From positions 15,619,002 to 15,683,001 of the forward strand of contig NW_020312902.1 of assembly GCF_003265705.1 (NCBI RefSeq): a DNA stretch of 64,000 nt, read 5' to 3'. Shown here in pieces: positions 1-10,716 of the stretch. The notes beneath the pieces were generated by a model, which made no database searches, was not told the DNA's origin, and was given only the letters and a program-made list of their open reading frames with translations. The position numbers and the translations under genes were made by a program. This stretch comes from Callorhinus ursinus. Taxonomy: Eukaryota; Chordata; Mammalia; Carnivora; Otariidae. How positions within the stretch are numbered: position 1 is the first letter of the stretch; the number at the start of each line of letters is the position of its first letter.

Positions 1-3000
1 AAGGAAGGCTTTCCCAGAGCCAGGGATGAGGCCAGCCAGGCCTGCCTGCTCCGTCCAGGGCAAGGGCCCAAGCTGGGCCCACCTTCTGCCTATGCCCACC
101 CACACTGCCTCCAACACAGCCTCGCAGGATCTGCCTGGACCTCTGCCTCCAACACCTGCCACGGGCAGCGAGCTCACCCTGAGGGGAATTCCATCTTGTC
201 AGCCCCTCCGTGACACCCCCACCAATTGAGAAAGTCACACAAGACTCAGAGCCCGAGCAGGCAGCCACATGCTAGCAACATGGTGCTGACGGTCATGCAC
301 ACCCACTCAAGTTCCAATCACAGGGCTGCAGCAAGCAGGCCACGCGGTCACCCGCCCCTCTCAGAGCCGCACACCCGCACGCCTTCCTGACCCCGCAGCA
401 ACACACGGGACAGCTACACAATCAAGGCGGTCACTCACACGGTACCTTCGCAGAGATACACGTGCGAGATAGAGGAAATGAGTCACATGTTGAGAGACAC
501 AACCAGACACGCTGGTTACACACAAGCGCACACACACACCTGCAGACAGACACGGACGCACAGCCACCCAGAGCTGCAGGAGGCCGAGCGATCAATAGGG
601 CGTGCATGACAGGCGCCTGGCTATGTCAGCAGGATCCTGGGGTGGAGGTGGGGGCTGGGCCTCTCCCTGAGACTCCCCTCTGCCTGGGGCCCAGGGCCCA
701 CCTTCCCTGCAGACTCAGGATAAGGAAGGGGCAACTCACACACACCCCAGCTACCACCCCACCTGGGAGGTCAGGAGTATGGTCGGGGGAGGAGGGAGCG
801 GCAGAGCCTGGTGCTGCCTCAGTCAGCTGGGCCAGGGCAGCCCTCACTCCCACAGCCCACCCAGAGAGACGCTGGGCCCGAGACATCAGATCCCCTCCGG
901 GGTCCCAGTGCAAGCCCTCCAACCAGGGGCAATGTGAGCAGCATAACCTTGGCCTGATCAGTGGGATCCCCACCCCCCTTTCCGGAGAACCTCTCTCAAC
1001 ACTAAACCTACAAGAATGTGAGGAAAAGGGTTCTGACAACATTTCCAGCCTTGGTCTGGGGTCCTAGGAATGACACAGGTACACAACTATGACCTGCACA
1101 CACGCACACACACACACACACGCACACACACACACACACACACACCCTGAATAGCTCCTCATACACATAACTAGGCCTTATCTTGGGTTTTCTTTCCATG
1201 TTAAAGATGGTTATGAGGTGGGGATGCTCCCAGCTTACCCTAGTTTCCTGCTCAGATGAACCCCTAAACCAGGGGGCTAGAAGAGGGTTTCACCACCTAC
1301 AGCTGCCAGGCTCAAACCTACCTGGATATCCCAATTTTGGGAAGTTAGCCTCTTATGGCCCCAAAGAATATATTTGGGGTCTAGGCCTGTCCCAAAGAGT
1401 AGTCTCTGGGGCCTCCCCAGTGGATAAGTCTTCACGGCAATGGGGCCTACACACTGGCTTCCCAAGGACAGAGTGGGGCAACAGAGTTGGCTGCCTGACT
1501 CTGGGTTCCCTGCTATCCCCCAGGCTGGAGAGAAGCCCAGCTCGCTTTCTGGCTGGGCCCCTACTCCAGACGACTGGCCCATGCTCCTGTGGGTGCTTGT
1601 GAGTATGGGACTAGGGCCACTAGGGAGAGGTTGCTCAGTTTCCTATTTGTAGCCAATGGGGCATTTCAGCAGCCCCCCACCCCCCACCCCAGCAGGACAG
1701 AAAAGGAAGCACAAGAAGAGGGGCTGTATTTTAAGGGCAGGTCTCCACGTATCTGCTCCTACATCCGGGAGAATTCTGTTGCTCTCCGTGACATCCATGG
1801 CATCAGCAGAGGCCCTCAGGCAAGGGAAAAAGAGGCCCAGGGAAAGGCCCCTCCCCCTGGCTGGAGAACGGGCTACGCAATGGGTTCTTCCATTCAGGTT
1901 CCCCACAGCTCTCCCCCTCCCCTGAGGGCGAGGCCCCTCTTCCTCCACATTCAATAAGTCCAACTCACAGTGAGTGGCGCTGGCCTATTGAAGGGTTTCC
2001 AACTCCAGTGCCCTGGGTCACCAGAGAGAATCTGGAGGGCTGGGGAGGGGTGCTGGGAGGGGTATAAGACTCAGGCTGCTGGGCACAGATGCTGAGCGCA
2101 CAGAACTGCACATCTGGCCCTGAAGCAACCCCACTATTTGTGAGCCTGCCCACACCAGGAGCAAAAATGAACACATGAACACACATACACAGGCACACAC
2201 ATGCACGCACGCAGCTGCTGACAAAGTTCAGCGCTTCCTTCCCATCCAGTTCCTTCTATGAGCCAGGATCAGGGACCTGCTGGTGGGAACCCCAGAATAT
2301 ACTCTGCATGCCTGGGCAAACCACCTCCCCACCCCCCCAGTCCCCAATTGTACAGACAAGAGACAGGTGCATTTAAGGGCAAAGCAGCCTCAGAGACACT
2401 TGGAAACACAGACACACATCTAAAGATCCCCTCCTACTACTGAACCAGGCATAATTATGTTTTCTCCCCACCCAAATGAAGAGCACCCCTAGCACTCAGA
2501 CACAGTTAAGAGCAAAAGCGTGGGTGCAGGCACACATTCACTCATCACCCTGGCTGCTGCCCCCTCCCCGGGTCCTTTCAGCCACATCTCTGTCTTTCCC
2601 TTCCTGTCACCTTCCACTGTCAATCCCAGGACAAGAACTGGACAGCGCTCATTCTTCCTGCCCCTGCGCTTTCCCCTCCTTCCCCGGCCTTTCCATCTTT
2701 ATTAATAGCATCAGCTTCCCAATACTGAGAAAAGTCTGGGCTCTGCCTGCCCTGAGTTGGGGGTGGACACCAGGGGCTCATCTGCTTCCCCTGGGCCTCT
2801 GTTTCTCAACCCCAGGGGAGGGGAGAGAATGGCCCCTCTCTCCATCCCCTCCACTTCCTTTAAGAAACCAGAGGTCCTGTCCTGGTACAAAAACCCAGAG
2901 CTAGCCCAACCGATTGGAAACTAATTATACAGCAAATTTTATTCGTTATCCCTGCCCTCAGCCTGTGGCCGCCCTCCTGCCTTTTGTTAGTTGTATGTGT

Positions 3001-4297
3001 ATGTTTTTTAATTGCTAAACAGTGACTCATTCTGACTGGTCCCCCCCCCACAGGAAACAGCCCCCGTCCACAACCGTCCCCTGCTCAGAGCTTCCTCATA
3101 CCCAAGCTCCCCACTGGCCTCGACTAGCCTCCAGGGGCCCCCACCCATTAAACACTCCCAGTCCAACCAAAGCCCAACCTCACCCCCATGATATCACACC
3201 CAGGCTCCAAGCTGGGGCTTCGAGATGGCTCAGTCTCAGGCCAACCCCTTCCTTCTGGTATGACTCAACCCTGAAAGCCAGGAGACCAGGGAGGGACCTA
3301 GGAGGAGCCCCCCTCCACTGAAGGGGACGGAAGTATTGCCTCAGTCCAGCTCCACAGCCAGGCCCAGGGGCCTGAGGGGGAAGGCGGTCTTGACATTGGC
3401 TGCTGCCGACGGGTGTATACAATGGGAGGGGATGCGGTTCTGTAATCACCCCGCCGGCAGCCCAGGGGAGCCAGCTGCCTGAAACCAGATTGCAAGGCAG
3501 CTCAACCTTAAACCCACAGGATTCTTTTTCCGTCTTCCACTTCCCCTCCCCAAATGTGGGAGGGCTGTGATAGAGGGCTGGGCTGGGAGAAAAGGGCTCA
3601 GGGTGATGAAGACACATACTTTAAGGTTTGTTCATGCGGACTCAGGCAACATACAGAGGCACGCAGAGGGCGGTGATTCTCACACATGGAGAGTGGGCTA
3701 CTGGGAATAATCAGAATGGCCGAGACACTGCTCACTGGTGCGGCTGGCTGTCCAGGCCTGGTCCAGATAGATACCAGAGTTCTGTTCTCCCTCCGGAAGC
3801 TCCCCTCCACCGCACCCCCCCACCCCAGTGTGTTTCCAATAGGGCTTGAAACGAACATGGCTGCTTTTGTTTACTTCCTCATTGGTATGCCAGCATCATG
3901 GATCATGTCAGCCACAGCAGCGGCACCAGGACACTCATTACATAAACAGCAGCTGGAGAAGCAGGACCTGGGTCACTGCCTTGGTGACTTCCCATAGGGC
4001 CTACAGAAACAAGGCCCGGGAAGGGAGCTGCGGAGCAGAACAGAAAAGCAACACCCGAACTCTACCCCTCACCTCAATTCTATAAATGACTCAAGAGATG
4101 GACCCTATGAGCACAGGTGCAGGAATGTATCACGTAGCAGGGGACCCTTCTTCCCAGGACCTCGCCCCTAAACTTTCAGGGTAGAAGAGTTTGGAAGGGG
4201 GACTCTGGCCTGATGTCACCAGAGTTGGCCTGTCTGGAGGGGTGGTCCCCAGGCGGTAGGGAGCGTGTGCGTGTGTGTGTGTGCGCAGGGTACTTGC
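1..4297 (-). other. TRIM8: TRIM8 intron 1, 5' part (incomplete)
   Basis: This is non-coding sequence downstream of TRIM8 coding exon 1 on the minus strand. The next expected residues after exon 1 (K-M-L-M-K..., start of the coiled coil, recalled from human TRIM8) appear in no minus-strand frame, so exon 2 lies beyond the left edge. The stretch is GC-rich, has no Can-SINE, and contains a CA microsatellite near 1.1 kb. The short open frames here carry no family signature. The segment at 3840-3970 looks compositionally unlike its surroundings and could be a conserved enhancer, but nothing in the window proves that. Confidence 0.85.
1096..1145. repeat. CA-dinucleotide microsatellite, TRIM8 intron 1
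   Basis: About 50 bp of alternating CA with two interruptions by CG (cacg). The interruptions suggest it is less mutable than a pure array. Confidence 0.95.
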
Positions 4298-4867
4298 CCG
4301 GATCTCATTCCTCCGGATCTCCACGTCGCACACCGAGTGTCCCTGATGCGCACCGCTGTAGTAGCAGCAGTACTGGCACACGGCCACCTGCTCGGCCTCA
4401 CAGTGGTAGAGGCGGTAGGCGTTGTGCTGGGGGCAGCTCCAGGCCCGCACGTCGTCCGCCTCCACCAGGAGGTGCCCGCGGGCGGTGGAGGGCTGCTGCA
4501 GGTGCGTCTGCACGTGGGACTGGCAGCAGGGCGCCTCGCAGCGCAGGCAGACCTTCTGCGCGGGCAGCGGGGGGCCGCGGCGGCAGAACACGCAGTGCAG
4601 CGCCGCCGGCGGCTTCTCCACGTGCAGGGCGTTGAACTTCTCCACGATGTTGGTGAGCTTCAGGTTCTTCTCCAGGCCCGGCTTCTGGTTGTAGGCCTGG
4701 TTGCACTCCGGGCAGCGCACCAGGCCGCTGTCCTTGGCCCACGCCTCGCCGATGCAGCCCCGGCAGAAGTTGTGTTTGCACGGTAATTGCACCGGCTCCA
4801 CGAAGACATGCAGGCAGATGGGGCAGATGAGCTCCTCCTCGAAGCAGTTCTTCCAATTCTCCGCCAT
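4298..4867 (-). CDS. TRIM8: TRIM8 coding exon 1 (RING, B-box 1 and B-box 2), residues 1-190
   Basis: This is the first coding exon of the RING-type E3 ubiquitin ligase TRIM8 (GERP), known for acting on SOCS1, PIAS3, p53 and TAK1/NF-kB signalling. The translation starts MAENWKNCFEEELICPICL. Visible domains are the RING, with zinc ligands C15, C18, C30, H32, C35, C38, C52 and C55, then two B-boxes at about residues 92-132 and 140-182. It ends ...EIRRNEIR, just before the coiled coil, which is encoded by later exons outside the window. The start codon at 4867 has a strong Kozak context (GCCGCCATGG) and matches the human N-terminus from memory. The open frame runs upstream from there to a GTG but has no better ATG. 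The exon is exactly 190 codons (phase 0). The downstream donor reads CGG|GCAAGTA, a GC rather than GT donor. No frame-breaking change is seen. Confidence 0.97.
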
Positions 4868-5210
4868 GGCGGCGGCGGGCAGGGGGCCCGGGCAGGCCTC
4901 CCCAACTGCCCAACTCTGGGGGTCCGTCCCGTGCAGCTGCAGGCCCGCCGAGCCCCGAGCTCCGGCCCCAGGCAGCCCCGACAGTCGCTCAGTCACCAGC
5001 GCCTTCCGCGCGCCTGCCCCCCAGAGAAGGGAGCCTCGGTCCTCCCGCCGCGCGCGCAGCCGGCTGCGTCTCCTCCTCCTCCTCCCGAGCGCCTAGCGGG
5101 AGGCGGCGGACTGCGCCAGGGCCGCGGCCGGGACACCAGCCCTGGAGGGGAGCGCCGGGGTCCAAATTCCATATGAGGCCGCCCCCCCTACCCCGCCCCC
5201 CGTCCGCGCG
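4868..5210 (-). other. TRIM8: TRIM8 5' UTR and core promoter region (boundaries approximate)
   Basis: This is the GC-rich sequence immediately upstream of the TRIM8 start codon. The transcription start cannot be placed from sequence alone. No TATA box is seen. GC-box-like elements (ccccgccccc at 5191-5200) and a minus-strand run of G7, G4 and G6 lie about 320-335 bp upstream of the ATG. This fits a dispersed CpG-island promoter. The right boundary given is a guess. Confidence 0.55.
5182..5201 (-). promoter_or_regulatory. G-rich run, potential G-quadruplex, TRIM8 promoter
   Basis: The plus strand has C7, C4 and C6 tracts separated by only ta and g. On the minus (sense) strand this gives G6-C-G4-TA-G7, enough guanines to form four stacked G-runs. 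It overlaps a GC box, so it may simply be Sp1-site sequence. Confidence 0.5.
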
Positions 5211-6518
5211 GCTAGGCCAGCGGCGGCCCGCGGCCTGCGCCCGGCTTCGCGGCTGACATTGGGGCGCGCCCCGCAGCGGCCAGAGCCCGGGAGCCGCACA
5301 CTTCCTCCAGCGACGGCGGCGGTGGCGATGGGGCTCCTTCCCGGCTCGCCCGCGCAGCACCTCACTCGCCTCGTCCGGGGTCCGAGAAGCCGGGGAAGCG
5401 AGAGCGGCCGCGCCGAGGGCGGCTAGACCGGGAGCGGGCGGGCGAGGCGAGCTGGCGGTCCCCGGGCCGCGGCGCAGGCGCCCCCCGGCTGGCCGGCCGG
5501 GTGCGGGTGCGGGCTGCGGGGCGCAGGCGGGCCGACTCCGGGGCGCTGCGTGCGCGCAGGGGCAGTCATTCAGATGAAATTCCAGTCCCCGGCCAGAGAC
5601 ACCAGCCCGCCTCTGCCTTCCTCCTCCCTTCACAAATAGAAACGGAAGGGGGAGGGAGAGAAGTGGAAAAAAAAAAAAAAAAGCCAACCAGAAAGGGAGG
5701 GAGAAGCCCCGGCGGTGCTCCGGCCTGACCCCCTCTTCGCGACTTCTGCGCTTCCCCGAGGCCCGGCGCCCCCGCCGCAGAGAGACCCCGCTCTCGGTCT
5801 CCGCGCTGGGCGGGCGCCTCGGCTCTGCCGAGGAAAACAAGGATTGATCAAACTAGAAAGGAATTTTTCTCAACTGCTAATGAACAGGAGGCTCGGCTCC
5901 TGGCCCTCCCCTCCCCCCCCCGCCCCGGCCCTCCCCCTTCGCCACCCCGGCCTCCCTCCCCCCCACTTTCTTTTCTTCTCGGCCTCTGCTCCGGCCTGGA
6001 AGGCTCGGGGCTGCGGTCGGAGCCAGCCTGCGGCGGCGGGGCCAAGCCGAGCCAGCCGGGCCAGGCTGCCTCCCTCAGAGCCCAGCCATCTTGGGCTCCT
6101 GGCGGCGGCCGCGGTGGCCAGGGGTCCAGGCGCGCTCGCTTGAGGGTCCTGCAGCGGGCTTTCTCTCTCTCTCTCTCTCTCGGTGGGATTTTCTTTTTTT
6201 TTAAGGGGAGGGCTGGCGGCCTCCCTCAAATTAGGAGAGAGAGGAGAAAATGCCAAGTCCCGATTTCTCTCCACCTCTGCTCCACCCACCCCGGTCCTTT
6301 CCAAAAAATAAAAAAAAAGATTAGAACTGGAAGAAGTCGGCAGAAAGGCGAGCGCCGGCGGCCCCCGGCTGCTGCCCGGGAGACGCGTCCGGGGCGGGCC
6401 CACGCCAGTCGCTCTGTCTGTGGGTCCGTTTGTCCGCCCGAAGCTTCACAACTGAGGGGAGGGCACTTCGGGCAGGGTCTCCGCAGCGGCAGTCGCCTCA
6501 GAGCTTTATCCTCAGATC

Positions 6519-6541
6519 AAAAAAAAAAAAAAAAAAAAAAA
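6519..6541. repeat. A23 homopolymer inside CpG island
   Basis: This is an uninterrupted 23-A run. It has no SINE or processed gene body upstream of it, so it is not a retrotransposition tail that I can recognise. It probably varies in length. Confidence 0.9.
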
Positions 6542-7293
6542 CCAACACTCTCATCAGGGCCACCTTCAGCCATCTTGCGCGTATTATTATTATTTCAGGA
6601 ATAATCTGTTTAATAAAAATAGCTGCGTCTCTAGCCCCCTCCCCCGCACTCTGGGCTCCCCGCCCCCTTTTAATAATAATCTCGATAATAAAAATGATCT
6701 GCGCGCCGGGCAGTTCTTTTCCTGCCTCTCCTCGCTAGGGCTCCGGTTCTCCCCCCGGGAAGGGGGCGCGGTGCGGGGGGCGCCGCTAGGGCTGGGGCGG
6801 GGGTGAGTCCCTGCTGCCGGTCAGTCGGCCCCCTCCCACCTCAGCAGGGAGGGAAGGGCGCCCTCGCCGCTACCTCGCGGTTGGAAGGAGGACGGGAGGG
6901 GGAGGGGCCCCGGCTCATGGGACCGGCTGGAGGGGAGCACAGGGGTCCCCGATCTTCCCGCCACTGCCTGGCCTCCGAGTCTGTAGCCGGAGGCGAGGGG
7001 ATACAATGGGCTCCGAGCAGAGTGCGGCTGGCACGGTGGGGATGCAGGCGGGCAGGGGGTTGCGGTGAGCCGGACTCTTGAGCTAGAGCGGAGACAGGCG
7101 GAGGGTGGTGTCCCTACATCAAGGCCGGTCCCGCTACACGGGAAGGGGGCGGGGAGACCGGGAGGGGGACGGGAGGAGAAAGCGGCAGCGCAACGGCGGC
7201 GCCTTTAATCAGCACCCGCTGGTTCTGCGCACCCGGCACTGGAGACCAAGACCGACAGGGAGGGGAGGGGGAGGATAAGGGCGGGGCGTACGT

Positions 7294-7444
7294 CCGGAAG
7301 TGCTGTTACAGCTGCTGAAGCTCCCGGCTCCTCCCCTTATCCCCTGTCTGGAGTTGGGGCTGTTCCGGAGGCTGCTCCCGCTATTGGTCCCCAAGCTGAG
7401 GCTCCGCCTCTTCAAGGAGGGGCAGACACGAGAGCCTCACGTGA
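7294..7444. promoter_or_regulatory. Promoter-like motif cluster: ETS, CCAAT, CACGTG
   Basis: Within 151 bp there is a perfect ETS site (ccggaagt, 7294-7301), an inverted CCAAT box (attgg, 7383-7387) and a palindromic E-box tcacgtga (7437-7444, USF/TFE-type). They lie at the edge of the CpG island farthest from TRIM8. This combination is typical of core promoters. It could drive a divergent plus-strand transcript, since I recall a divergent lncRNA annotated at human TRIM8, or it could be a distal TRIM8 promoter. No exon or strong donor was identified to settle the direction. Confidence 0.55.
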
Positions 7445-7699
7445 CTTGCACTTACTTCAGTACATTAAACACTAGGGTGGGAGTAGAGTTCCGCGCTTCT
7501 TAAAAGGGCGATGATGCTGCTGCGTAGTGGGACCACCTCTTCCTGGGCCTTTTCACCCGTAGCTCTTTTTACCTGGGAGGAAAGGGAGGGTTTATCAGTC
7601 CGCTCCTTCTGTCTAATGGAAGTGAGCAGGGAACTGTAAAGGTTCACTGTGGGGCAATTTCCCGATGTCCTTAATACTTTCCCCCACATATCTGACGCT

Positions 7700-7775
7700 T
7701 AAAACTACCAAGCAAAGTAGGCATTGTAATCCCTCTTCTATTAATAAGGGAACGAAGGCTTAAAGAAGTGAAGTT
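7700..7775 (+). repeat. MIR fragment
   Basis: The stretch matches the 3' half of MIR (attaataagggaacgaagg then ttaaagaagtgaagttg), diverged. It is followed at 7795-7875 by sequence like the tgccaggcattttctaggc part of related old repeats. Confidence 0.6.
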
Positions 7776-7979
7776 GTCTATTGGAGGTCGATGGGTCAGT
7801 TGACAAATACTTAACAAAAGCCTGGAAGTGCCAGGCATTTTTCTAGGCCCTGGGAATTCCCTGGAGAACATATACCTAATAATAATTATTATTATATTAT
7901 AATATGCATTATATATAAATATTATTATAAATATGCAGGATAATTTCTGTGATAGAGAGTAAGGGGCTTACACAGGATC

Positions 7980-8680
7980 CTCAGAAAAGTAGCATCTGAG
8001 CCACGACCTGAATATTCAGGAGGAGTCAGGCCATTAACAGCCCTGGGAAAGGGTGCTTCAGTCAGAAGGAGAAACCAATGGGAAAGCAATAGATTAGGCA
8101 TACTCCAGGGCAGAAAGGAGGCCCTGTGACAGAGAAGACAAGTAGGGGCTAGAACATAACAGGGCCTTGTAGGCCATGGTAAGGAGTTTAGACTTGAAGC
8201 TGGTTATGAGAAGCCCTCAGATTTGATATAATCTGGAAGTAGTGCCAACAGGACTAGATATGGGTTAGATATGGGGTAGAGGAATCAACATGTTAATAGG
8301 AATGGGATCAAGATGTGCTTATCACTGTATATAGTATATCCTTATGAACTTTCAAAATGTTACCAGGTATATATAATTTTTTATCCCTCCAAAATGTTTT
8401 TTAAATGATTCTTAGGATTTGGGCCTCAGCAAGAGTCTGCATGATGGTGCCATTTACCAAGAAGGAGAAAATTGAAGAGAATTAGATTGGGTGGGGAGAT
8501 TTTTCAGGAGTTCTAAGTTAAATTTGAGTTGGTTCAGATATCCCAGTGGAAATGTTGCAGAGACAATCATATATACAGACTTGAGGGAGGTTTGTACTGA
8601 GATTACAGATTTTGGAGTCATCAGCAATTACATTCCAAATGGTAGAACTGAGATTCAAATCCATTTCAGAGTAACCAATG
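7980..8680 (+). repeat. Ancient interspersed repeat, family not assigned
   Basis: It contains the recognisable phrase gggccttgtaggccatggta, and later the phrases cccagtggaaatgttgcag and ttttggagtcatcagc. These recur together in a widespread old mammalian repeat. I cannot name the family with confidence. It explains the open frame at 8491-8700, which is not a gene. Confidence 0.5.
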
Positions 8681-8759
8681 GGTCCCTGATCCTTCCATAA
8701 AACCAGAGGGCCTCTCTGCTCTAGGACCTCCATCTCCTTTTTCCTGATTGGGGGGCTAA

Positions 8760-8860
8760 TGTGGGCCCTTCAAGGACAGAGTCCCTGTGTCTTCAGCAAT
8801 TTGCACCCCCCCCACATGGGAGATCTTATGTTGAATGAATGAATAAATGAATGCTTGCAT
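8760..8860 (+). repeat. L2 3'-end fragment
   Basis: The stretch runs from aaggacagagtccctgtgtc to tgttgaatgaatgaataaat, the characteristic 3' end of L2 LINEs. Confidence 0.7.
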
Positions 8861-9486
8861 GTCTGAATGAACAAACAAGGAGAAAATGGCTTCCAAGCCC
8901 TAACCCTTAATTGCATGCTCTAAAGATAGTACAGAGAAACAAGGTCTAGCTTGGAGCTGTTGGAGGGTCCTTCTCTGGCTTCCTCACCAATGCCCTCCAG
9001 GATAACCTAAAGGATTCCTTACATTCCTCACCTTTCTACACCGATCCCCTTAACTTGTAAGATCATACTCTTCTGGTTTTCTTCTTATCTTTCTAACCAC
9101 AGACTTCTCCAATTTCCATCTCATAAATGTTGACAGTCCTCAGAGCCCTGCCCTCCATCCTATTCTCTTACTAATCTACGCCTGCTCCCTGGAGGCTCTC
9201 ACTCCTAAAGCCTTATTACTGTCTGTATACTGATGGCTCCCCACTCAGTATCTCCAGGCCAGAAGTTCATCCTCCTGGTTGCCGATCAGTGTAGCCAACC
9301 ATGCTGTCCACCCGGATGCCTCACAGGCACCTTGAATTCAGTGTATTGAAAACTAAACTCATCATCCTCTTCACATTCCAGCCTGTTTTCCTCCACTGTG
9401 TCCCCCCATCTCAGTCAGTGGACCTGTCAGCCGATTAGTTACCAAGCCAAGGATCAGGGAAGCAATGTTAATATCTCCCTTTCTTT

Positions 9487-9689
9487 CTTTCTTTTTTTCT
9501 TTTTTTAATTAATTTATTTATTGGTCAGAGAGAGAGAGAGAGAAAGCACAAGCAGGGGGAGCAGCAAGCAGAGGGAGAAGCAGGCTCTCCGCCGAGCAGG
9601 GAGCCCAACGCAGAGCTTGATCCCAGGACCCCGAGATCATGACCCGAGCCGAAGGCAGACGCCCAACGACCGAGCCACCCAGGCGCCCC
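9487..9689 (-). mobile_element. Can-SINE (tRNA-derived)
   Basis: This is a full minus-strand copy: A-tail (as T) and GA-rich stretch at the left, tRNA-like head ending ccacccaggcgcccc at the right. It is flanked by an imperfect 15-bp target-site duplication (TSD), tatctccct(t/g)tcttt-like, at 9472 and 9690. Confidence 0.93.
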
Positions 9690-9744
9690 TATCTCCCTGT
9701 CTTTCATCTCCCTTATCTATCCGATCAGGTGTTATAGATGTTTC

Positions 9745-10166
9745 TTTTTTTTTAATTAAAGATTTATTTATTGGGGCACCTGGGTGGCTCAATTGGTTGA
9801 GTGTCTGCCTTTGGCTCCGGTCATGATCTCAGGGTCCTGGGATGGAGCCCCCCCCATCTGGCTCGCTGCTCGGCGAGGAGCCTGCTTCTCCCTCTGCCTC
9901 TGCCCCTTCCCCCCTGCTCGTTCTCTCTCTCTCTCTCTCATTCTCTCAAATAAATGAATAAAATCTTTCAAAAAAAGATTTACTTATTTACTGAGAGAGA
10001 GAGAGAAAACATGTGCGCAAGTGCAAGGCAGGGGAGAGGCAGAGGGAAAGAATCTTCCAACAGACTCCCTGCTCATCACCAAGATTCAATCTCAGGATCC
10101 CAAGATCATGACCTGAGCCGAAACCAAGAGTCGGACACTCAACCAACTGAGCCACCCAGGCGCCCC
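9745..10166 (-). mobile_element. Can-SINE split by a nested plus-strand Can-SINE
   Basis: The outer minus-strand copy is in two parts, about 9745-9772 and about 9977-10166 (ends ccacccaggcgcccc). Short tatagat repeats flank it. The interruption is the plus-strand SINE at 9773-9976. Confidence 0.88.
9773..9976 (+). mobile_element. Can-SINE nested inside a minus-strand Can-SINE
   Basis: It starts ggggcacctgggtggctcaa and ends with a CT-rich tract and aaataaatgaataaaatctt. The target copied on both sides is the aagatttatttatt-type tail sequence of the older element. Confidence 0.9.
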
Positions 10167-10506
10167 TATAGATCCTTCCCTTAAATATCTCTCAGACCAT
10201 CCACTTGTATACTAGCTGCTCACTTGACCTCTTCACTTGGTGGTACAATGACTATCTCAAAGTCAGCATGACTAAAACTATACTAATTTCAGCACACACT
10301 CCTGCCCCTGTTCCATTGAAGTCTTCCACTTCTCGGTGAACACCCCATAGCCAACCCTTCAGCAAATCTTGACTACTTCTTCGCATCTCCATAATCTCTA
10401 GCCTGGATTATTTCAGTAGATCCTAACCAGTTTCTCTGCTTCTGCCCTTACCTCCCAGAGTCAATTGTCAACACGGTAGCCAGAGAAATGTTTTTTGGTT
10501 GTTTTT

Positions 10507-10688
10507 AAGATTTTATTTATTTATCTGACAGAGAGAAAGCACAAGCAGGGGGAGCAACAGGCAGAGGGAGAGGGAGAAGCAGACTCCTCGATGAGCAGGG
10601 AGCCCGACATGGGGCTCGATCCCAGGACCCTGGGATCATGACCCGAGCCGAAGACAGCAGCTTAACTGACTGAGCCATCCAGGCGCCC
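10507..10688 (-). mobile_element. Can-SINE
   Basis: Minus-strand copy running from taagattttatttatttatc to gagccatccaggcgccc, inserted in L2 sequence. Confidence 0.92.
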
Positions 10689-10716
10689 TGAAATCTTTTT
10701 AAAATATGTCAAATTG

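Larger units (their letters stand above)
4300..7450. promoter_or_regulatory. CpG island spanning TRIM8 exon 1 and upstream region
   Basis: Dense CpG and high GC run from the TRIM8 coding exon through about 7.45 kb. They are broken only by A-tracts (5667-5682, 6519-6541) and AT-rich patches (6580-6615, 6669-6700). Two gccatctt (YY1-type) motifs occur at 6085-6092 and 6569-6576. GC boxes are frequent. CpG density falls away after about 7.45 kb. This is the typical constitutive promoter architecture of a broadly expressed gene. The long open frames inside the island (for example 4989-5840, minus) follow from a stop-poor GC composition and are not genes. Confidence 0.85.

Noticed and set aside
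4398..4913. Minus-strand 171-codon frame overlapping TRIM8 exon 1
   Set aside because: It is a frame-shifted shadow of the RING/B-box exon. The real frame shows intact zinc ligands.
4868..4996. N-terminally extended TRIM8 from a GTG at 4996
   Set aside because: The frame is open, but the known start has a strong Kozak ATG. The extension has no recognisable conservation and starts with a non-AUG codon.
5169..5178. CArG-like box (ccatatgagg) near TRIM8
   Set aside because: It breaks the CC(A/T)6GG rule at one position, too weak to report as an SRF site.
4989..5840. 283-codon minus-strand open frame upstream of TRIM8
   Set aside because: It lies in a stop-poor CpG island, is rich in R, G, P and A, has no domain signature, and has equally long competing frames.
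9773..9976. tRNA genes within the Can-SINE heads
   Set aside because: The heads are tRNA-derived but belong to SINE bodies with CT tracts and A-tails. They are not separate functional tRNA genes.
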